A DNA stretch of 64,000 nt from Alphaproteobacteria bacterium (GTDB lineage: Bacteria; Pseudomonadota; Alphaproteobacteria; Rhizobiales; GCA-2746425): NCBI GenBank assembly GCA_024743215.1, contig JANSWZ010000015.1, forward strand, positions 21,806 through 85,805, written 5' to 3'. The notes under the pieces were generated by a model. It did not search any database. It had not been told where the DNA came from and worked only from the letters and a program-made list of their open reading frames with translations. Positions within the stretch are counted from its first letter, which is position 1. Each line of letters starts with the position of its first letter. Made by a program: the position numbers and the translations under genes. Shown one piece after another: positions 16,576 to 26,147 of this stretch.

Positions 16576-17059
16576 TTATTCCTCAAAATCAAGTTTTTTA
16601 TTTGTTTTGTTTATGTTGACGAGGCGGTCTTGATAACAAGCTTGGGCCAAAGCTTTAGCAATGCGCGCTGTTGACTGTTAGCTTTATCGCTGAATCTGCA
16701 CCGATCAGATCGTTTCTGGTGGTTTTTTTCAAGGGGCATTTGGGCGCGCTCCGATTTTTCCGCGCCAGAGCACTCAATATTCCGAGAAAAGACGATATCT
16801 CCTTGTCCTTTCTGTGATTGTGGAGTGCTCCCCAGAATATGTCCAGATTCCAGCTGGCTCTGTTCCAGTTATGGTGATGTGACCGGGCTGCAAATTCTTG
16901 GTCCTGCGGCAGCAGAGTCAACCATGCCGAAGCAATAACGGCGCTTGCAAAGCGGCCGACAGGCCGCATAATATCACAAAACGGATGAGCCAAAATCTCG
17001 CTTAGTCTAAGCTGCAATCTGTTCCAAAACCCGGATGACGGACAGTAGGCAAAACGACT
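16576..17059. other. Divergent intergenic region between ABC operon and lysR
   Basis: About 480 bases, no supported gene; a reverse frame starting in the lysR gene is a shadow. The region should hold both divergent promoters and the LysR binding site (T-N11-A type), which could not be pinned down by eye. Confidence 0.35.
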
Positions 17060-17935
17060 ATGGACCTCAATCAGATCAATTACTTCCTGCACTTGGCTGA
17101 TGCATTGAACTTCACGGAGGCGGCACGCCGATGCGGTGTTTCGCAACCGAGCTTGACCAAAGCGATCCGAAAGCTTGAAGACGAACTTGGAGGCGCGCTG
17201 CTTTATCGCGACGGAAAAGACACGCGGCTGACAGCCTTGGGCCGCGAAGTTCAGGTTGAATTCATGCGTCTTGAAAAAGGCGTGCAAAACGTCCGGGAGC
17301 TGGCTGAAAATTCGGTTCGTGGGCGTCGACGTGTCCTTAATCTGGGGGTGGCGTCGACCATCGCACCGGCCGCGATCTCAGGGTTCCTGACACATGCCAT
17401 GCGGGAACTTCCGACCATTGAGATCAATGTCCATGCGCTTCAGCCCGGCGAGGGTGCGAACGAAGTCCTGTCCGGGAAATATGATGGATGCTTCCTGCCT
17501 CAGGCGCCAAAGCAGAATTTCAAACTTGCCGTTCAGTCTCTTTATTCTGAGCGCCTGATGCTGGCCTTTGCAGAGGCGCACCCCTTGGCCGCCCAAAATT
17601 TGGTGAGCCCGCAGCAAATGGCCGAACAACCTTATATGGATCGGCTGAGCTGCGAATTTCACAGCCAGATCGTTGCCTATTTCATGGACCGGGACATATT
17701 GATGCATCCCCGCTTTAGCTCAGAGCGTGAGGATTGGGTCCAGCAGATGGTTCAGTCGGGGAATGCCGTTTGTATCATGCCAGAACGTTCGGCCTACTTG
17801 CCGGGGGTTGTCACGCGTCCCGTTGATGGGCTCGATTTGGTGCGCGAAGTGGTTTTTGTGGTGGTTTCCGGATCAGGAAACCCGATGGAATTGCGCCAGT
17901 TGTTTGAGATGTCTTCGAAATTCAACTGGGACTGA
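17060..17935 (+). CDS. LysR-family transcriptional regulator
   Basis: A 291-residue protein. The N-terminal winged HTH (residues 1-62) has the family hallmark LADALNFTEAARRCGVSQPSLTKAIRKLEDELGG in overlapping segments, followed by the linker helix and a two-lobed effector domain (about 90-290). It is divergent from the ABC importer operon, the usual arrangement for LysR control of a neighbouring operon, and is followed by the methionine-sulfoxide reductase run 90 bases downstream. Which of the two it controls is not settled. The ligand is unknown. Confidence 0.9.
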   Translation: MDLNQINYFLHLADALNFTEAARRCGVSQPSLTKAIRKLEDELGGALLYRDGKDTRLTALGREVQVEFMRLEKGVQNVRELAENSVRGRRRVLNLGVASTIAPAAISGFLTHAMRELPTIEINVHALQPGEGANEVLSGKYDGCFLPQAPKQNFKLAVQSLYSERLMLAFAEAHPLAAQNLVSPQQMAEQPYMDRLSCEFHSQIVAYFMDRDILMHPRFSSEREDWVQQMVQSGNAVCIMPERSAYLPGVVTRPVDGLDLVREVVFVVVSGSGNPMELRQLFEMSSKFNWD

Positions 17936-18025
17936 CTCGAATGGAATCTATAGCCTCCTGCTATTGGTAATGCGGTTTCCGCGACCCCATCTTTATCTCA
18001 ACGTAGCCAAGCCGAGAGGGAAGAT

Positions 18026-18472
18026 ATGAAATCCTATGTGAAAACCGACGCCGCCATTGCCAAGCTGACGCCTGAACAATTTCACGTCACTCAGCAAAGT
18101 GGAACAGAACGGCCCGGTACCGGCGAATATCTTGAGAACAAAGAGACCGGTATCTACGTCGACATCGTATCCGGCGAGCCGCTTTTTGCATCGTCTGATA
18201 AGTTCGATAGCGGCTGCGGCTGGCCCAGTTTTACCAAGCCGATTGAGCCTGCCTATGTCAACGAATTACGCGATGATGCACATGGCATGATCCGGACAGA
18301 GGTTCGCTCCAGCCACGGCGACAGCCATCTGGGCCATGTGTTCTCCGATGGACCGCAAGATCGCGGTGGACTGAGATATTGCATCAACTCGGCATCGCTT
18401 CGGTTCGTGCCTCGTGATGAAATGCAGGCTGAAGGTTATGGCGATTACATAAACCAGGTGGAGGATATCTGA
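18026..18472 (+). CDS. msrB: Peptide-methionine (R)-S-oxide reductase
   Basis: A 148-residue MsrB. The catalytic Cys119 is in [11 protein letters not shown] and the candidate resolving Cys64 in [19 protein letters not shown] completes the fold. The paired CxxC zinc sites of many MsrB proteins are replaced ([11 protein letters not shown]), so this is the zinc-free type. It reduces R-methionine sulfoxide in proteins. Its stop overlaps the msrA start by one base (TGATG), so the two are translated together. Confidence 0.95.
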   Translation: MKSYVKTDAAIAKLTPEQFHVTQQSGTERPGTGEYLENKETGIYVDIVSGEPLFASSDKFDSGCGWPSFTKPIEPAYVNELRDDAHGMIRTEVRSSHGDSHLGHVFSDGPQDRGGLRYCINSASLRFVPRDEMQAEGYGDYINQVEDI

Positions 18473-18981
18473 TGGACAATCAACGCGCTGTTTTTGCCGG
18501 TGGATGCTTTTGGGGCATGCAGGATTTGATCCGCAAACTGCCTGGAGTGTTGTCGACACGGGTCGGGTACACCGGTGGCGACGTGCCCGATGCCACCTAT
18601 CGCAACCATGGGACTCACGCTGAGGGGATCGAGATCATTTTCGATCCTGCCGCTACCAACTATCGTGCACTGCTTGAGTTTTTCTTTCAGATTCACGACC
18701 CGACCACGCCAATGCGACAGGGCAATGATCGCGGCATGTCATATCGGTCGGCCATCTACTATGTCGACGAGGCCCAAAGAGCTGAGGCGTTGAATGTCAT
18801 CGCCGATGTCGATGCCTCAGGTCTGTGGCCAGGCAAGGTGGTGACCGAGGTCGAGCCTGTCAGCGATTTCTGGGAGGCTGAGCCGGAGCATCAGGATTAC
18901 CTGGAGCGGATTCCGAACGGATACACCTGCCACTTTGTGCGACCCGACTGGGTCTTGCCAAAGCGCGACGCCGCTGAATAA
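18472..18981 (+). CDS. msrA: Peptide-methionine (S)-S-oxide reductase
   Basis: A 169-residue MsrA with the catalytic GGCFWG motif (Cys12) and the GYTGG and [10 protein letters not shown] segments. It reduces the S-epimer, complementing MsrB translated from the same message. No extra C-terminal cysteine pair is present, so recycling probably depends on a thioredoxin-like partner; a CPGC protein is encoded 98 bases downstream. Confidence 0.95.
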   Translation: MDNQRAVFAGGCFWGMQDLIRKLPGVLSTRVGYTGGDVPDATYRNHGTHAEGIEIIFDPAATNYRALLEFFFQIHDPTTPMRQGNDRGMSYRSAIYYVDEAQRAEALNVIADVDASGLWPGKVVTEVEPVSDFWEAEPEHQDYLERIPNGYTCHFVRPDWVLPKRDAAE

Positions 18982-19079
18982 GGCAAAGCTCGACACACCG
19001 CTGATTTCCCGTCGCGCACTTCCGCGCGACGGTCCAGTCGAAGGGGACTCTGCCGCCATCAAAATCGAAGGGAAACGCC

Positions 19080-19577
19080 ATGCAATTTGGAACACTCAAC
19101 GCCAAAGCACCTGACCTGCGGGTCTCCAAATGGATCGATGCTAGCGGCCAAGACATGGCCCCGCTGAAACTGGCCGATCTCGGTGAAGGTTACAAGATCA
19201 TCTATTGCTTCCAGCACTGGTGCCCGGGTTGCCATTCCCGCGGATTTCCGACACTGAAATACTTGTATGACAACCTCAAGCACAAGGGTTTTGGCTTTGC
19301 TGTCATCCAGACCGTTTTTGAAGGGGCAGACATCAATACCCAGGACAAACTGCGGGTCAATCAGGAGCAATACGGCTTGCATGTGCCATTCGGCCATGAC
19401 ACGCCATCCAAGAACGAGCGGTATCCGACTTTCATGGAGGATTATCGCAGCGGCGGCACGCCCTGGTTTACCGTGATCGATCCGGATGGGCATGTGATTT
19501 ATGCAGATTTTCGCATCGACCCTGAGCGGTTTTTGAAGGCTTTGGGCGCGGAAGACATCGCGTTTGAGGCCGCCTGA
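19080..19577 (+). CDS. Thioredoxin-fold thiol-disulfide protein (TlpA/AhpC-like)
   Basis: A 165-residue cytosolic protein without signal peptide. The thioredoxin fold carries a CPGC active site at residues 48-51 (FQHWCPGCHS) and the cis-Pro segment GGTPWFTVIDPDG. It could serve as reductant for the methionine sulfoxide reductases or as a peroxiredoxin-like enzyme. It lies in the same direction between msrA and selO, giving a run of redox genes. Confidence 0.82.
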   Translation: MQFGTLNAKAPDLRVSKWIDASGQDMAPLKLADLGEGYKIIYCFQHWCPGCHSRGFPTLKYLYDNLKHKGFGFAVIQTVFEGADINTQDKLRVNQEQYGLHVPFGHDTPSKNERYPTFMEDYRSGGTPWFTVIDPDGHVIYADFRIDPERFLKALGAEDIAFEAA

Positions 19578-19636
19578 TCCAAGAGCGGGTGGTTGTATGA
19601 CTGCCCGCCAGACTTCTGTCGCAGAAAGGCAAGCAA

Positions 19637-21118
19637 ATGAACCTTCATGTCCCCGAATTCAGATTTGAAAACACTTATGCAAACGAGCTGGAAGGGTTTT
19701 TTGTACCGTGGCAGGCGGCAACGGCGCCGCAGCCTGAACTCATATTCCTGAATGACAAATTGGCCGAGGAACTCGGTCTCGAGCCAGAAACTTTGAAGGG
19801 TGAGGCGGGGGCCGCGCTCTTTTCTGGAAATCAGGTTCCCGATGGCGCGGCTTTGATAGCGCAGGCCTATGCCGGGCACCAATTTGGCGGCTTCTCCGCG
19901 CAACTTGGCGATGGCCGTGCGCTGATGCTGGGCGAAGTGAAAAACGTGCATGGTGAGCGCCGTGATATCCAGCTCAAAGGCTCAGGGCGCACCCCATTTT
20001 CGCGCGGCGGTGATGGCAAGGCTGTGCTGGGACCGGTCTTGCGCGAATATGTGATGGGTGAGGCCATGCACGCGCTGGGCGTTCCCACCACACGCGGTCT
20101 GGCCGTGGTCACGACAGGTGAAGATATTCAGCGCGACGGAATCCAGCCCGGTGCGATCCTGACGCGCGTGGCTGCAAGTCATCTGCGCGTCGGCACATTT
20201 CAGTTTTTTGCCGCGCGTGGCGAGGATGAAAAGGTGCGAAAGCTGGCAGATTATGCAATTGCCCGCCATTATCCACATCTGGTGGATGCAGATGACAAGT
20301 ATCTTGCATTCTTGTCTGCGGTGATCGACGCTCAGATCGCGCTTGTGGCAACGTGGGTGCATGTCGGCTTCGTACATGGGGTCATGAATACGGATAATGT
20401 GACCATCTCTGGCGAGACCATCGATTACGGCCCTTGTGCATTTATCGACAGCTACGACCCCGCAGCGGTTTTCAGTTCCATCGATACCGGCGGACGTTAT
20501 GCCTTCGGCAATCAACCGATTATCGCACAATGGAACCTTGCGCGATTTGCTGAAACATTGCTGCCTCTGATCGATCCGGAGGACAATGACAATGCAATCC
20601 GATTGGCGACAAATGAGGTGAATGGGATACCTGCACGCTACACAGCCATATGGCTTGATGGGATGCGCCACAAGATCGGGCTGGTGTCGGAAGAGGGCGA
20701 AGACGCAGATCTGGTCAACAACATGTTCCAGACAATGGAAGGGGAAGGTGTTGACTACACCCTGTTCTTCCGTGGTTTGGCGGATGCCGCGGGCGGCAAA
20801 ACGGATTTGGTTTTGGGGCTGTTCAGCGATCCCGCGCACATAACGGCCTGGCTGTCGAAATGGCAGGATAGATGTTCGCGTGACCCACAATCGCCAAGCG
20901 AACGCCGTGCTGCCATGAATCGTACAAACCCAATCTACATTCCGCGCAACCATAAAGTTGAAGAAGCATTGGATGCGGCGGGAAAGGGTGATCTGGAGCC
21001 GTTCAGGCGGTTGCTCGACGTGTTGTCTTCACCCTACGACCAGCGCGCCAATCTGGAGGCCTATGAAAGCCCGGCTCCAAACGATTTTGGCCCTTACAAA
21101 ACCTTTTGCGGAACATGA
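19637..21118 (+). CDS. selO: SelO-family protein adenylyltransferase (pseudokinase fold)
   Basis: A 493-residue protein with the YdiU/SelO signatures: AYAGHQFGGFSAQLGDGRA (residues 77-95), LKGSGRTPFSRGGDGKA (113-129), NTDN with Asp253, and the DYG metal site at Asp263. SelO transfers AMP from ATP to protein hydroxyls and is linked to redox homeostasis and protein S-glutathionylation. The C-terminus ends FCGT: the position used for selenocysteine in eukaryotic SelO is occupied by an ordinary Cys. It sits in a run of methionine-sulfoxide and thiol genes, matching that role. Confidence 0.93.
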   Translation: MNLHVPEFRFENTYANELEGFFVPWQAATAPQPELIFLNDKLAEELGLEPETLKGEAGAALFSGNQVPDGAALIAQAYAGHQFGGFSAQLGDGRALMLGEVKNVHGERRDIQLKGSGRTPFSRGGDGKAVLGPVLREYVMGEAMHALGVPTTRGLAVVTTGEDIQRDGIQPGAILTRVAASHLRVGTFQFFAARGEDEKVRKLADYAIARHYPHLVDADDKYLAFLSAVIDAQIALVATWVHVGFVHGVMNTDNVTISGETIDYGPCAFIDSYDPAAVFSSIDTGGRYAFGNQPIIAQWNLARFAETLLPLIDPEDNDNAIRLATNEVNGIPARYTAIWLDGMRHKIGLVSEEGEDADLVNNMFQTMEGEGVDYTLFFRGLADAAGGKTDLVLGLFSDPAHITAWLSKWQDRCSRDPQSPSERRAAMNRTNPIYIPRNHKVEEALDAAGKGDLEPFRRLLDVLSSPYDQRANLEAYESPAPNDFGPYKTFCGT

Positions 21119-21219
21119 GGGTTTGAGACATGACACAGCACCATGGCTGCCATGAAACGTAAGGCTTCGGGTAAACCCTGCTCGATCAAGGGCGGCAATC
21201 TGATTGTTGGAGCTGCGTT

Positions 21220-21741
21220 TTGAACCATGCGCGCATTGGGTTTGGTGGCGGGTGTCACTGGTGCACTGAAGCTGTTTTCAATGCTCTGCGCGGTGTCGAA
21301 CAGGTGTCACAGGGTTTCATAAAATCAGACCCGCCCCATGACAGCTTCTCTGAAGCGGTTTTGGTTGATTATAAGCCTGCCGAAATTCCGTTGGAAGTTC
21401 TGATCGAGATCCATTTACGCACACATTCAAGCACCTCGAACCACCAGATGCGCGGAAAATATCGAAGCGCAGTCTATGTATTTTCAAACGAGCAGTCGGA
21501 AGCAACCCAGGACGCGCTTGCCACACTTCAAGGCGCATTTGATTTGAAGCTGGTGACGCAGGTGTTGCAGCATGTTGCGTTCAGGGCGTCGGATGAGCAG
21601 TTTGCGAACTATCAGGAAAAAAACGCCGATGGACCTTTTTGCGAGCGCTACATTGATCCAAAACTAGACCTGCTGCGGGACAAGTATGGAGATTGGGTCA
21701 AAGCTGGTTCGAGCCGTGCCATTCCCCAGCGACAAGCATGA
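21220..21741 (+). CDS. MsrA-like paralogue
   Basis: A 173-residue PMSR-fold protein beginning at TTG; no better start is in frame. The active motif is GGGCHWC (Cys12 and Cys15) in place of GGCFWG, and the middle part is divergent (HLRTHSSTSNHQMRGKYRSAVYVF). The conserved Phe is replaced by His, so substrate choice may differ from the canonical MsrA encoded 2.2 kb upstream; free methionine sulfoxide reduction is one possibility. It ends the redox gene run. Confidence 0.8.
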   Translation: MNHARIGFGGGCHWCTEAVFNALRGVEQVSQGFIKSDPPHDSFSEAVLVDYKPAEIPLEVLIEIHLRTHSSTSNHQMRGKYRSAVYVFSNEQSEATQDALATLQGAFDLKLVTQVLQHVAFRASDEQFANYQEKNADGPFCERYIDPKLDLLRDKYGDWVKAGSSRAIPQRQA

Positions 21742-22009
21742 CGAGAGCCGACTTGCGTGACCAGTGCAGTTTGGGCGACGCGTTTGGCCTGCCAGTTGCA
21801 CAATTCACAAGTCTCTTTCGCTTCAATGTCTTTCAGCCAGGCTTGTGTCGTCGCATCCCCGGAAAGGTCCGGCCCATCCAAGGCCTGTAGACGGTTGACG
21901 ATCGAGATGGTGTCGGTCACAATTTCGGCGCCACACAAGCGCTTGAATGGCCATATGTGAGATGGGACCAAGAGTTGCAGATTCAAGCTTCGCTTTGTTC
22001 AGTTCCACG

Positions 22010-22765
22010 TCACATCATGAGCGCTTTGTTCACGAGGGCCGCTTTGCCATTGTATTTCGATACATCGACACCCTGCTCTTCAAGGGCCTCGCTGAGTTCA
22101 GTTTCCGTCAGAGCCTCAATGGCCTCTGTGGTCATTTTCAGAAAATTGATCCTGCGATTTATCGGCGGATTGGTTGCACCGAACACACTGCTGTTTTCGA
22201 ACCCAAATTCCCGAGAATATTTGCCCATAAAGTGGGTCAGGAACGTGTTGATGCTGGGACGAATTCGCGGGTCTTCGGTCATGTGCCGTGTTGAGTCATC
22301 AAGCGTGTCTACCATCAACTTCGACCAACGCTCTGCGCCCTTTTCATTCATTAACTGGATCGCGTTGTGTGTGTGGTGAAAGTTCAACCTGAATTCTGCG
22401 CCATGGTAATAGGGGCCGCCACCCATCACATCGATCCACATCGAAGCCTGTGTGTTTACGTGGTGGCCAATTCCCCCGACACGAGCAAATACGGACGTAA
22501 ACCAGTCTTCATCAGCAAAGACCCGCTCGTAAAAATTTGTGACGATATGAACGATGGGGTCCTGCCCGAGCACCGAATAGAGCTGCCAAAACTGAACGGG
22601 ATTGGTCAAATCGTTTGAAGCGTCAAGCGAGACAATTTGCTCCATCCTGTGAGCATCTCTTGGAAGCTGTTTCTTTATGATAGCTGCCGATATGTAGTCG
22701 CGTTGTATCTTTTCGGACATATATCCATGTCGCGTCGGATATTTCGGATAAACGGTTTTCGTCAC
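22010..22765 (-). CDS. Truncated-hemoglobin-like globin with SAP/HeH-like tail
   Basis: A 251-residue protein. Residues about 55-165 match the truncated hemoglobin family: DPIVHIVTNFYERVFADEDWF, a GIGHHVNTQ segment and LNFHHTHNAIQLM with the presumptive proximal His. An extra N-terminal region (1-50) and a long C-terminal extension are unusual for a protein class of about 120-140 residues. The last 35 residues (LTETELSEALEEQGVDVSKYNG-KAALVNKAL) resemble a SAP/HeH helix-extension-helix motif. Roles of the family include O2 or NO chemistry; the tail's role is unknown. On the opposite strand to the redox run. Confidence 0.75.
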   Translation of the reverse strand: MTKTVYPKYPTRHGYMSEKIQRDYISAAIIKKQLPRDAHRMEQIVSLDASNDLTNPVQFWQLYSVLGQDPIVHIVTNFYERVFADEDWFTSVFARVGGIGHHVNTQASMWIDVMGGGPYYHGAEFRLNFHHTHNAIQLMNEKGAERWSKLMVDTLDDSTRHMTEDPRIRPSINTFLTHFMGKYSREFGFENSSVFGATNPPINRRINFLKMTTEAIEALTETELSEALEEQGVDVSKYNGKAALVNKALMM

Positions 22766-22982
22766 AAATTGAGTCCTTCGCGCAAACGGATAGTCATACC
22801 AATGTCACTTCTTGATCGTGACTTGGGTTAAGACGTGCAGTTCGCACAGATTTGTACGCCCCGCTGTTTTTTCAAGAGTGCTATTGGATGGGTCGATTTC
22901 AATAGTGCGGCTTTTGAGGCGGTAAGCGGTCTTTGGTACTTTGCAAAACGAGGTCAAGATTGTCCGTGATCGTTCTGAACGG

Positions 22983-23993
22983 CTAGGCCGCTTCGGATTC
23001 ACTGGCAATATCTCTCAGTGCCTCGGCCGACATTTCAAAGGATTTCAGCCTGGCGGCGTGATCGTGGATCATACCCGTCACCATTAGCTCGTCTGGCTGG
23101 TACCTGGCAGTCAAAGCGCCAAGTTCTCGGCGAACGGTTTCGGGGCTCCCGGTTGCCGAGCAGGAAAGCGCTTGTTTGACTTGCGCCATGACAGGCGCCG
23201 GAATCTCTGCTGATAGCTCCGCAACAGGACGGGGGAGTTGGCCCGGTCGTCCGGTGCGCAAGCGAGCGAATGCCAGAAGTTGGGAAGAGCGCAAATAAGT
23301 TGCTTCCTCGTCGGTTTCCGCTGCACAAACACCGGCAGCCATCATCAAGTAGGGCTTGGAAAGCCACCGTGATGGACGGAATGTTTTCCGATAGGTCGTA
23401 ATCGCGTCCTCCAGCATTGCAGGCGCGAAATGCGAGGCAAATGCATAGGGCAACCCAAGATGGGCTGCCAGTTGCGCGCCATACAGGCTGGAGCCGAGCA
23501 CCCAAACCGGCACATGGGTGCCTTGACCCGGGATTGCACATATCCGTGCGCCTTCGGACGCTTCATCAAAATAGGACAGTAATTCCACCACGTCCTGCGG
23601 AAAACTATCATTTGCTTCCATGTGCCGACGGAGCGCGTGCGCGGTTTCTCTGTCAGTTCCAGGAGCTCGGCCGAGGCCCAGATCAATACGCCCGGGATGG
23701 AGCGTGGCAAGGGTCCCAAACTGCTCGGCAATCACTAAAGGCGCATGGTTGGGTAACATGATGCCTCCGGCACCGACGCGAATGGTCTTTGTGCCTGCAG
23801 CGACGTGTCCGATTACAATCGACGTTGCCGCACTTGCGATGCCTGGCATGTTGTGATGCTCCGCCAGCCAATACCGGTGATACCCGTTTGCTTCGGCATG
23901 GCGCGCAAGATCGAGTGTATTGCGCAAAGCGTCAGCGGCTGTTCCGCCTTCGGGGATCGGCGACAAGTCGAGTAGAGAGAATTTTTGCAACAC
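22983..23993 (-). CDS. LLM-class flavin-dependent monooxygenase (luciferase-like)
   Basis: A 336-residue TIM-barrel protein with the family segments [23 protein letters not shown] (residues about 30-52), [23 protein letters not shown] and [12 protein letters not shown]. These proteins use FMNH2 or F420 to oxidise diverse substrates; this one resembles the MsnO8/YhbW branch whose substrates are mostly unknown. It stands alone, with about 215 bases to the globin gene and about 95 to the NHL gene, all on the same strand. Confidence 0.88.
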   Translation of the reverse strand: MLQKFSLLDLSPIPEGGTAADALRNTLDLARHAEANGYHRYWLAEHHNMPGIASAATSIVIGHVAAGTKTIRVGAGGIMLPNHAPLVIAEQFGTLATLHPGRIDLGLGRAPGTDRETAHALRRHMEANDSFPQDVVELLSYFDEASEGARICAIPGQGTHVPVWVLGSSLYGAQLAAHLGLPYAFASHFAPAMLEDAITTYRKTFRPSRWLSKPYLMMAAGVCAAETDEEATYLRSSQLLAFARLRTGRPGQLPRPVAELSAEIPAPVMAQVKQALSCSATGSPETVRRELGALTARYQPDELMVTGMIHDHAARLKSFEMSAEALRDIASESEAA

Positions 23994-24087
23994 CAGACTC
24001 CATGATTGGTCAGAGCCTATATAGGGTCGTATTGAGCGCGCTGTAATGTCTTGACTTCAAACAGGCCATGCTTGCCGCCAATCTGGC

Positions 24088-25062
24088 TCAAGATGCTGCC
24101 GGGCTGACACGCTTCAGCTTCTGAAACCTTCGAGCTGACGCGGGCATCTCCCGATCTGGAAAGACCTGGCCCCAATCCGCATCGACGACATCGCCAACGT
24201 AGAGATCTCCCTTGCTGTCATAAGCGATGCTATGGGGAGAAAGAAATTGGCCGTGCTCCAGGCCCGGGCCTTTCTTTGCGTCGAGGCGCGACAGAACATT
24301 GCTCTGTTGGTCAAGAACACTGACAAACGGGCCAATATTCGGAAATTCTCGGTTCACCTTCAGATACGAAGCCAGTTCACCTACGATGCAGTCCGGACAA
24401 CTGCCAGGCGTTATGGCCAATCCGCTGGGCCGGTGCATGTTGTTGATTTGCGTTTCAAAGCGGCCCTCTACATCGAAAATCTGAATGCGGGAATTTTCCC
24501 TGTCAGCGACGTAGATCCAGCCGTCGGCATCGCAGCAGATGTTATGAGGAAGATTGAACTCTCCGGGACCCGTTCCAGGCGTGCCCCAGCTTTTAAGCAG
24601 TCGGCCGCTGGCGTCGAATTTGTGTATGCACGCATTGTGATAGCCGTCGGATATGAAGATATCGCCGGAAGGCGAAACTGCCGAATGGGTGCATTTGCAA
24701 AACGGCTTTCCGCTCATGAAGCCGGAGCTGACACCAGCCGTTCCAATTTCCAGAAGAAGCTTCCCATCAAGGCTGAACTTCCGAACCGTGTGGTCGAAAT
24801 TATCTGTTAGATAGATACATTGATCAGGCCCGATGCTGGCCCCATGCGGGTTGGCAAAGGCCCCATGCCCCCAGGTCGACAACACCTCACCGGTTTGACT
24901 CAGGACAATGACCGGGTGGCTGCCCCGGTTGAACAGATAAACTCTGTCATTGTCGTCTACAGCGATCCCGGCGACATCGCCCAAGGCCACCTCCGGTGGC
25001 AAATCTGCCCAGTCCGGCATGGGTTCGTATGAGTAATCACCTTTGCCCAGATATTCGTCCAT
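24088..25062 (-). CDS. NHL-repeat beta-propeller protein (amidating-lyase-like)
   Basis: A 324-residue protein with at least four NHL repeats (for example DVAGIAVDDNDRVYLFNRG, NPHGASIGPDQCIYLTDN, LPHNICCDADGWIYVADRENSRIQIFD). The start at 25,062 has an AGAGGG site and avoids a long overlap with the upstream gene. The overall plan resembles peptidyl-alpha-hydroxyglycine alpha-amidating lyase domains and related cytosolic propellers; no signal peptide is present. It lies 20 bases after the phosphatase gene, so they are probably one operon. Enzymatic role unproven. Confidence 0.75.
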   Translation of the reverse strand: MDEYLGKGDYSYEPMPDWADLPPEVALGDVAGIAVDDNDRVYLFNRGSHPVIVLSQTGEVLSTWGHGAFANPHGASIGPDQCIYLTDNFDHTVRKFSLDGKLLLEIGTAGVSSGFMSGKPFCKCTHSAVSPSGDIFISDGYHNACIHKFDASGRLLKSWGTPGTGPGEFNLPHNICCDADGWIYVADRENSRIQIFDVEGRFETQINNMHRPSGLAITPGSCPDCIVGELASYLKVNREFPNIGPFVSVLDQQSNVLSRLDAKKGPGLEHGQFLSPHSIAYDSKGDLYVGDVVDADWGQVFPDREMPASARRFQKLKRVSPAAS

Positions 25063-25082
25063 ATGTCCCTCTTGGTCGCGAA

Positions 25083-25625
25083 TTAATTGGGGTATTCGCG
25101 GATTTCGCAATTGTCCATCGAGAATCCCGCCAGTTCCTTGAAGGCGTCTCCATGGCCGACCACTGCCAGTTGAATGTCTGCCATCTGGTTAAGTTCCAAA
25201 GCGAACTTTTGAATGCGTTGTTGGAAAACATCCCTTGGCTCGACCGGCACACCATTCTCGTTCGTTGGTCCCTGATGCCACCATATCTCATCCAGATGGT
25301 CAAAAGACAGGCTGGTGAATTCCATCTGCAAAGCGCTTGGCGCACGGCCCATGTCGCAACTGTGGCTTAGAAGTTCACGGTGACCTGCCTGCACGCTGAT
25401 TGGCGCAATATCCTGGAAAATCGTAAGCGCTGTCTGGATGGCGCGGCTCAATGGTGAGGTTATGACCTGCTGAATTCCCAGCTCCTTGATTGCGACCCTT
25501 GCTTGTTCTGCCTGCCTGCGCCCTTTCTCTGTCAGTGGAGCATCAAAAATCATTGGGTCTGCCTCACCCTCTGTATGCGCAGCATTGAATTCCGATTGGC
25601 CGTGCCGGATTAGATAGACGGTCAT
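25083..25625 (-). CDS. Histidine phosphatase (phosphoglycerate-mutase-like)
   Basis: A 180-residue protein with RHGQSEFN (Arg7-His8-Gly9; His8 forms the phospho-intermediate), the TSPLSRAIQTA box, and a second catalytic His in VVGHGDAF. It lacks the length and EEH motifs of true glycolytic mutases, so a broad phosphatase role is likelier. It is the first gene of a two-gene unit with the NHL propeller. Confidence 0.85.
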   Translation of the reverse strand: MTVYLIRHGQSEFNAAHTEGEADPMIFDAPLTEKGRRQAEQARVAIKELGIQQVITSPLSRAIQTALTIFQDIAPISVQAGHRELLSHSCDMGRAPSALQMEFTSLSFDHLDEIWWHQGPTNENGVPVEPRDVFQQRIQKFALELNQMADIQLAVVGHGDAFKELAGFSMDNCEIREYPN

Positions 25626-25712
25626 TTGTTTTCCTGTATCTGTATTGAGAAGGATGTTTCACACTGGCATAAAGCGATTGAAGAAACGTCAGTCTCTTCG
25701 AGTATCTGACCG

Positions 25713-25935
25713 GCTGAATTGATCGAATCCTTTCAAAGAGAGTCGCGGACGAAAGCACTGTGGCAGATGCAGTGACATCTTTCAGGGTCAAAAATACTGG
25801 AACGGCGCGCGCCGTTCCGTTTTCAGGGGCGCAGTTGAGCCTCCCTTAATCAGCACGTTCGGGATCACCTGAAGGGCGGGGCTGAAACCTCCAACCCCTA
25901 CGATCGAAACATCGCGCGGAATGCGCAGTCCTTCG
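25713..25935. repeat. Left copy of a diverged direct repeat (LacI 3' region)
   Basis: This stretch resembles 29,068-29,402 with many substitutions and one large internal deletion; shared blocks include the ATCCTTTCAAAGAGAGT run (25,727 and 29,079 areas) and TCAGCACGTTCGGGATCA. The two copies flank the solute-binding-protein and two MBL-fold genes. Confidence 0.75.
25788..25935 (-). pseudogene. Deleted copy of a LacI-family regulator 3' end
   Basis: The reverse strand encodes RIPRDVSIVGVGGFSPALQV joined directly to IPNVLIKGGSTAPLK. Both segments match the C-terminus of the intact LacI gene at 29,149-30,141, where about 40 residues lie between them. This copy therefore has an internal deletion and no N-terminus. 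DNA similarity continues beyond the stop to about 25,713, pairing with about 29,068 in the intact copy. Confidence 0.85.
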
Positions 25936-25981
25936 GGTCGGTACAATTCCACTATGTGAAATTCCCCAGCTTGTTGAATGC

Positions 25982-26000
25982 AATTCAATCGAGTTGAATT
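25982..26000. promoter_or_regulatory. Possible operator upstream of the orphan binding protein
   Basis: AATTCAA and TTGAATT form a perfect 7-bp inverted repeat with a 5-base spacer (TCGAG), 148 bases before the binding-protein start. The size fits a LacI- or GntR-type operator; assignment is by symmetry alone. Confidence 0.35.
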
Positions 26001-26147
26001 CAGCAAGGCTTAATGTGCCTGCGTTTTCAGCTAATTTGAGCGGCTGCGAGGAACATTGAATCGGATCGACGTGGGAGGATGGGAGTCAATCTCGCGAAGA
26101 TCGAAAATGCGAATTTAATCAGAAAATCGATAGGGAGGAAGAACGAA

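Noticed and set aside
16655..17287. Reverse frame running out of the lysR gene into the intergenic region
   Set aside because: Its first third is antisense to the LysR HTH and the remainder has no family resemblance.
19982..20953. Reverse frame of 323 codons within selO
   Set aside because: Antisense to a gene with several diagnostic SelO motifs; no domain of its own.
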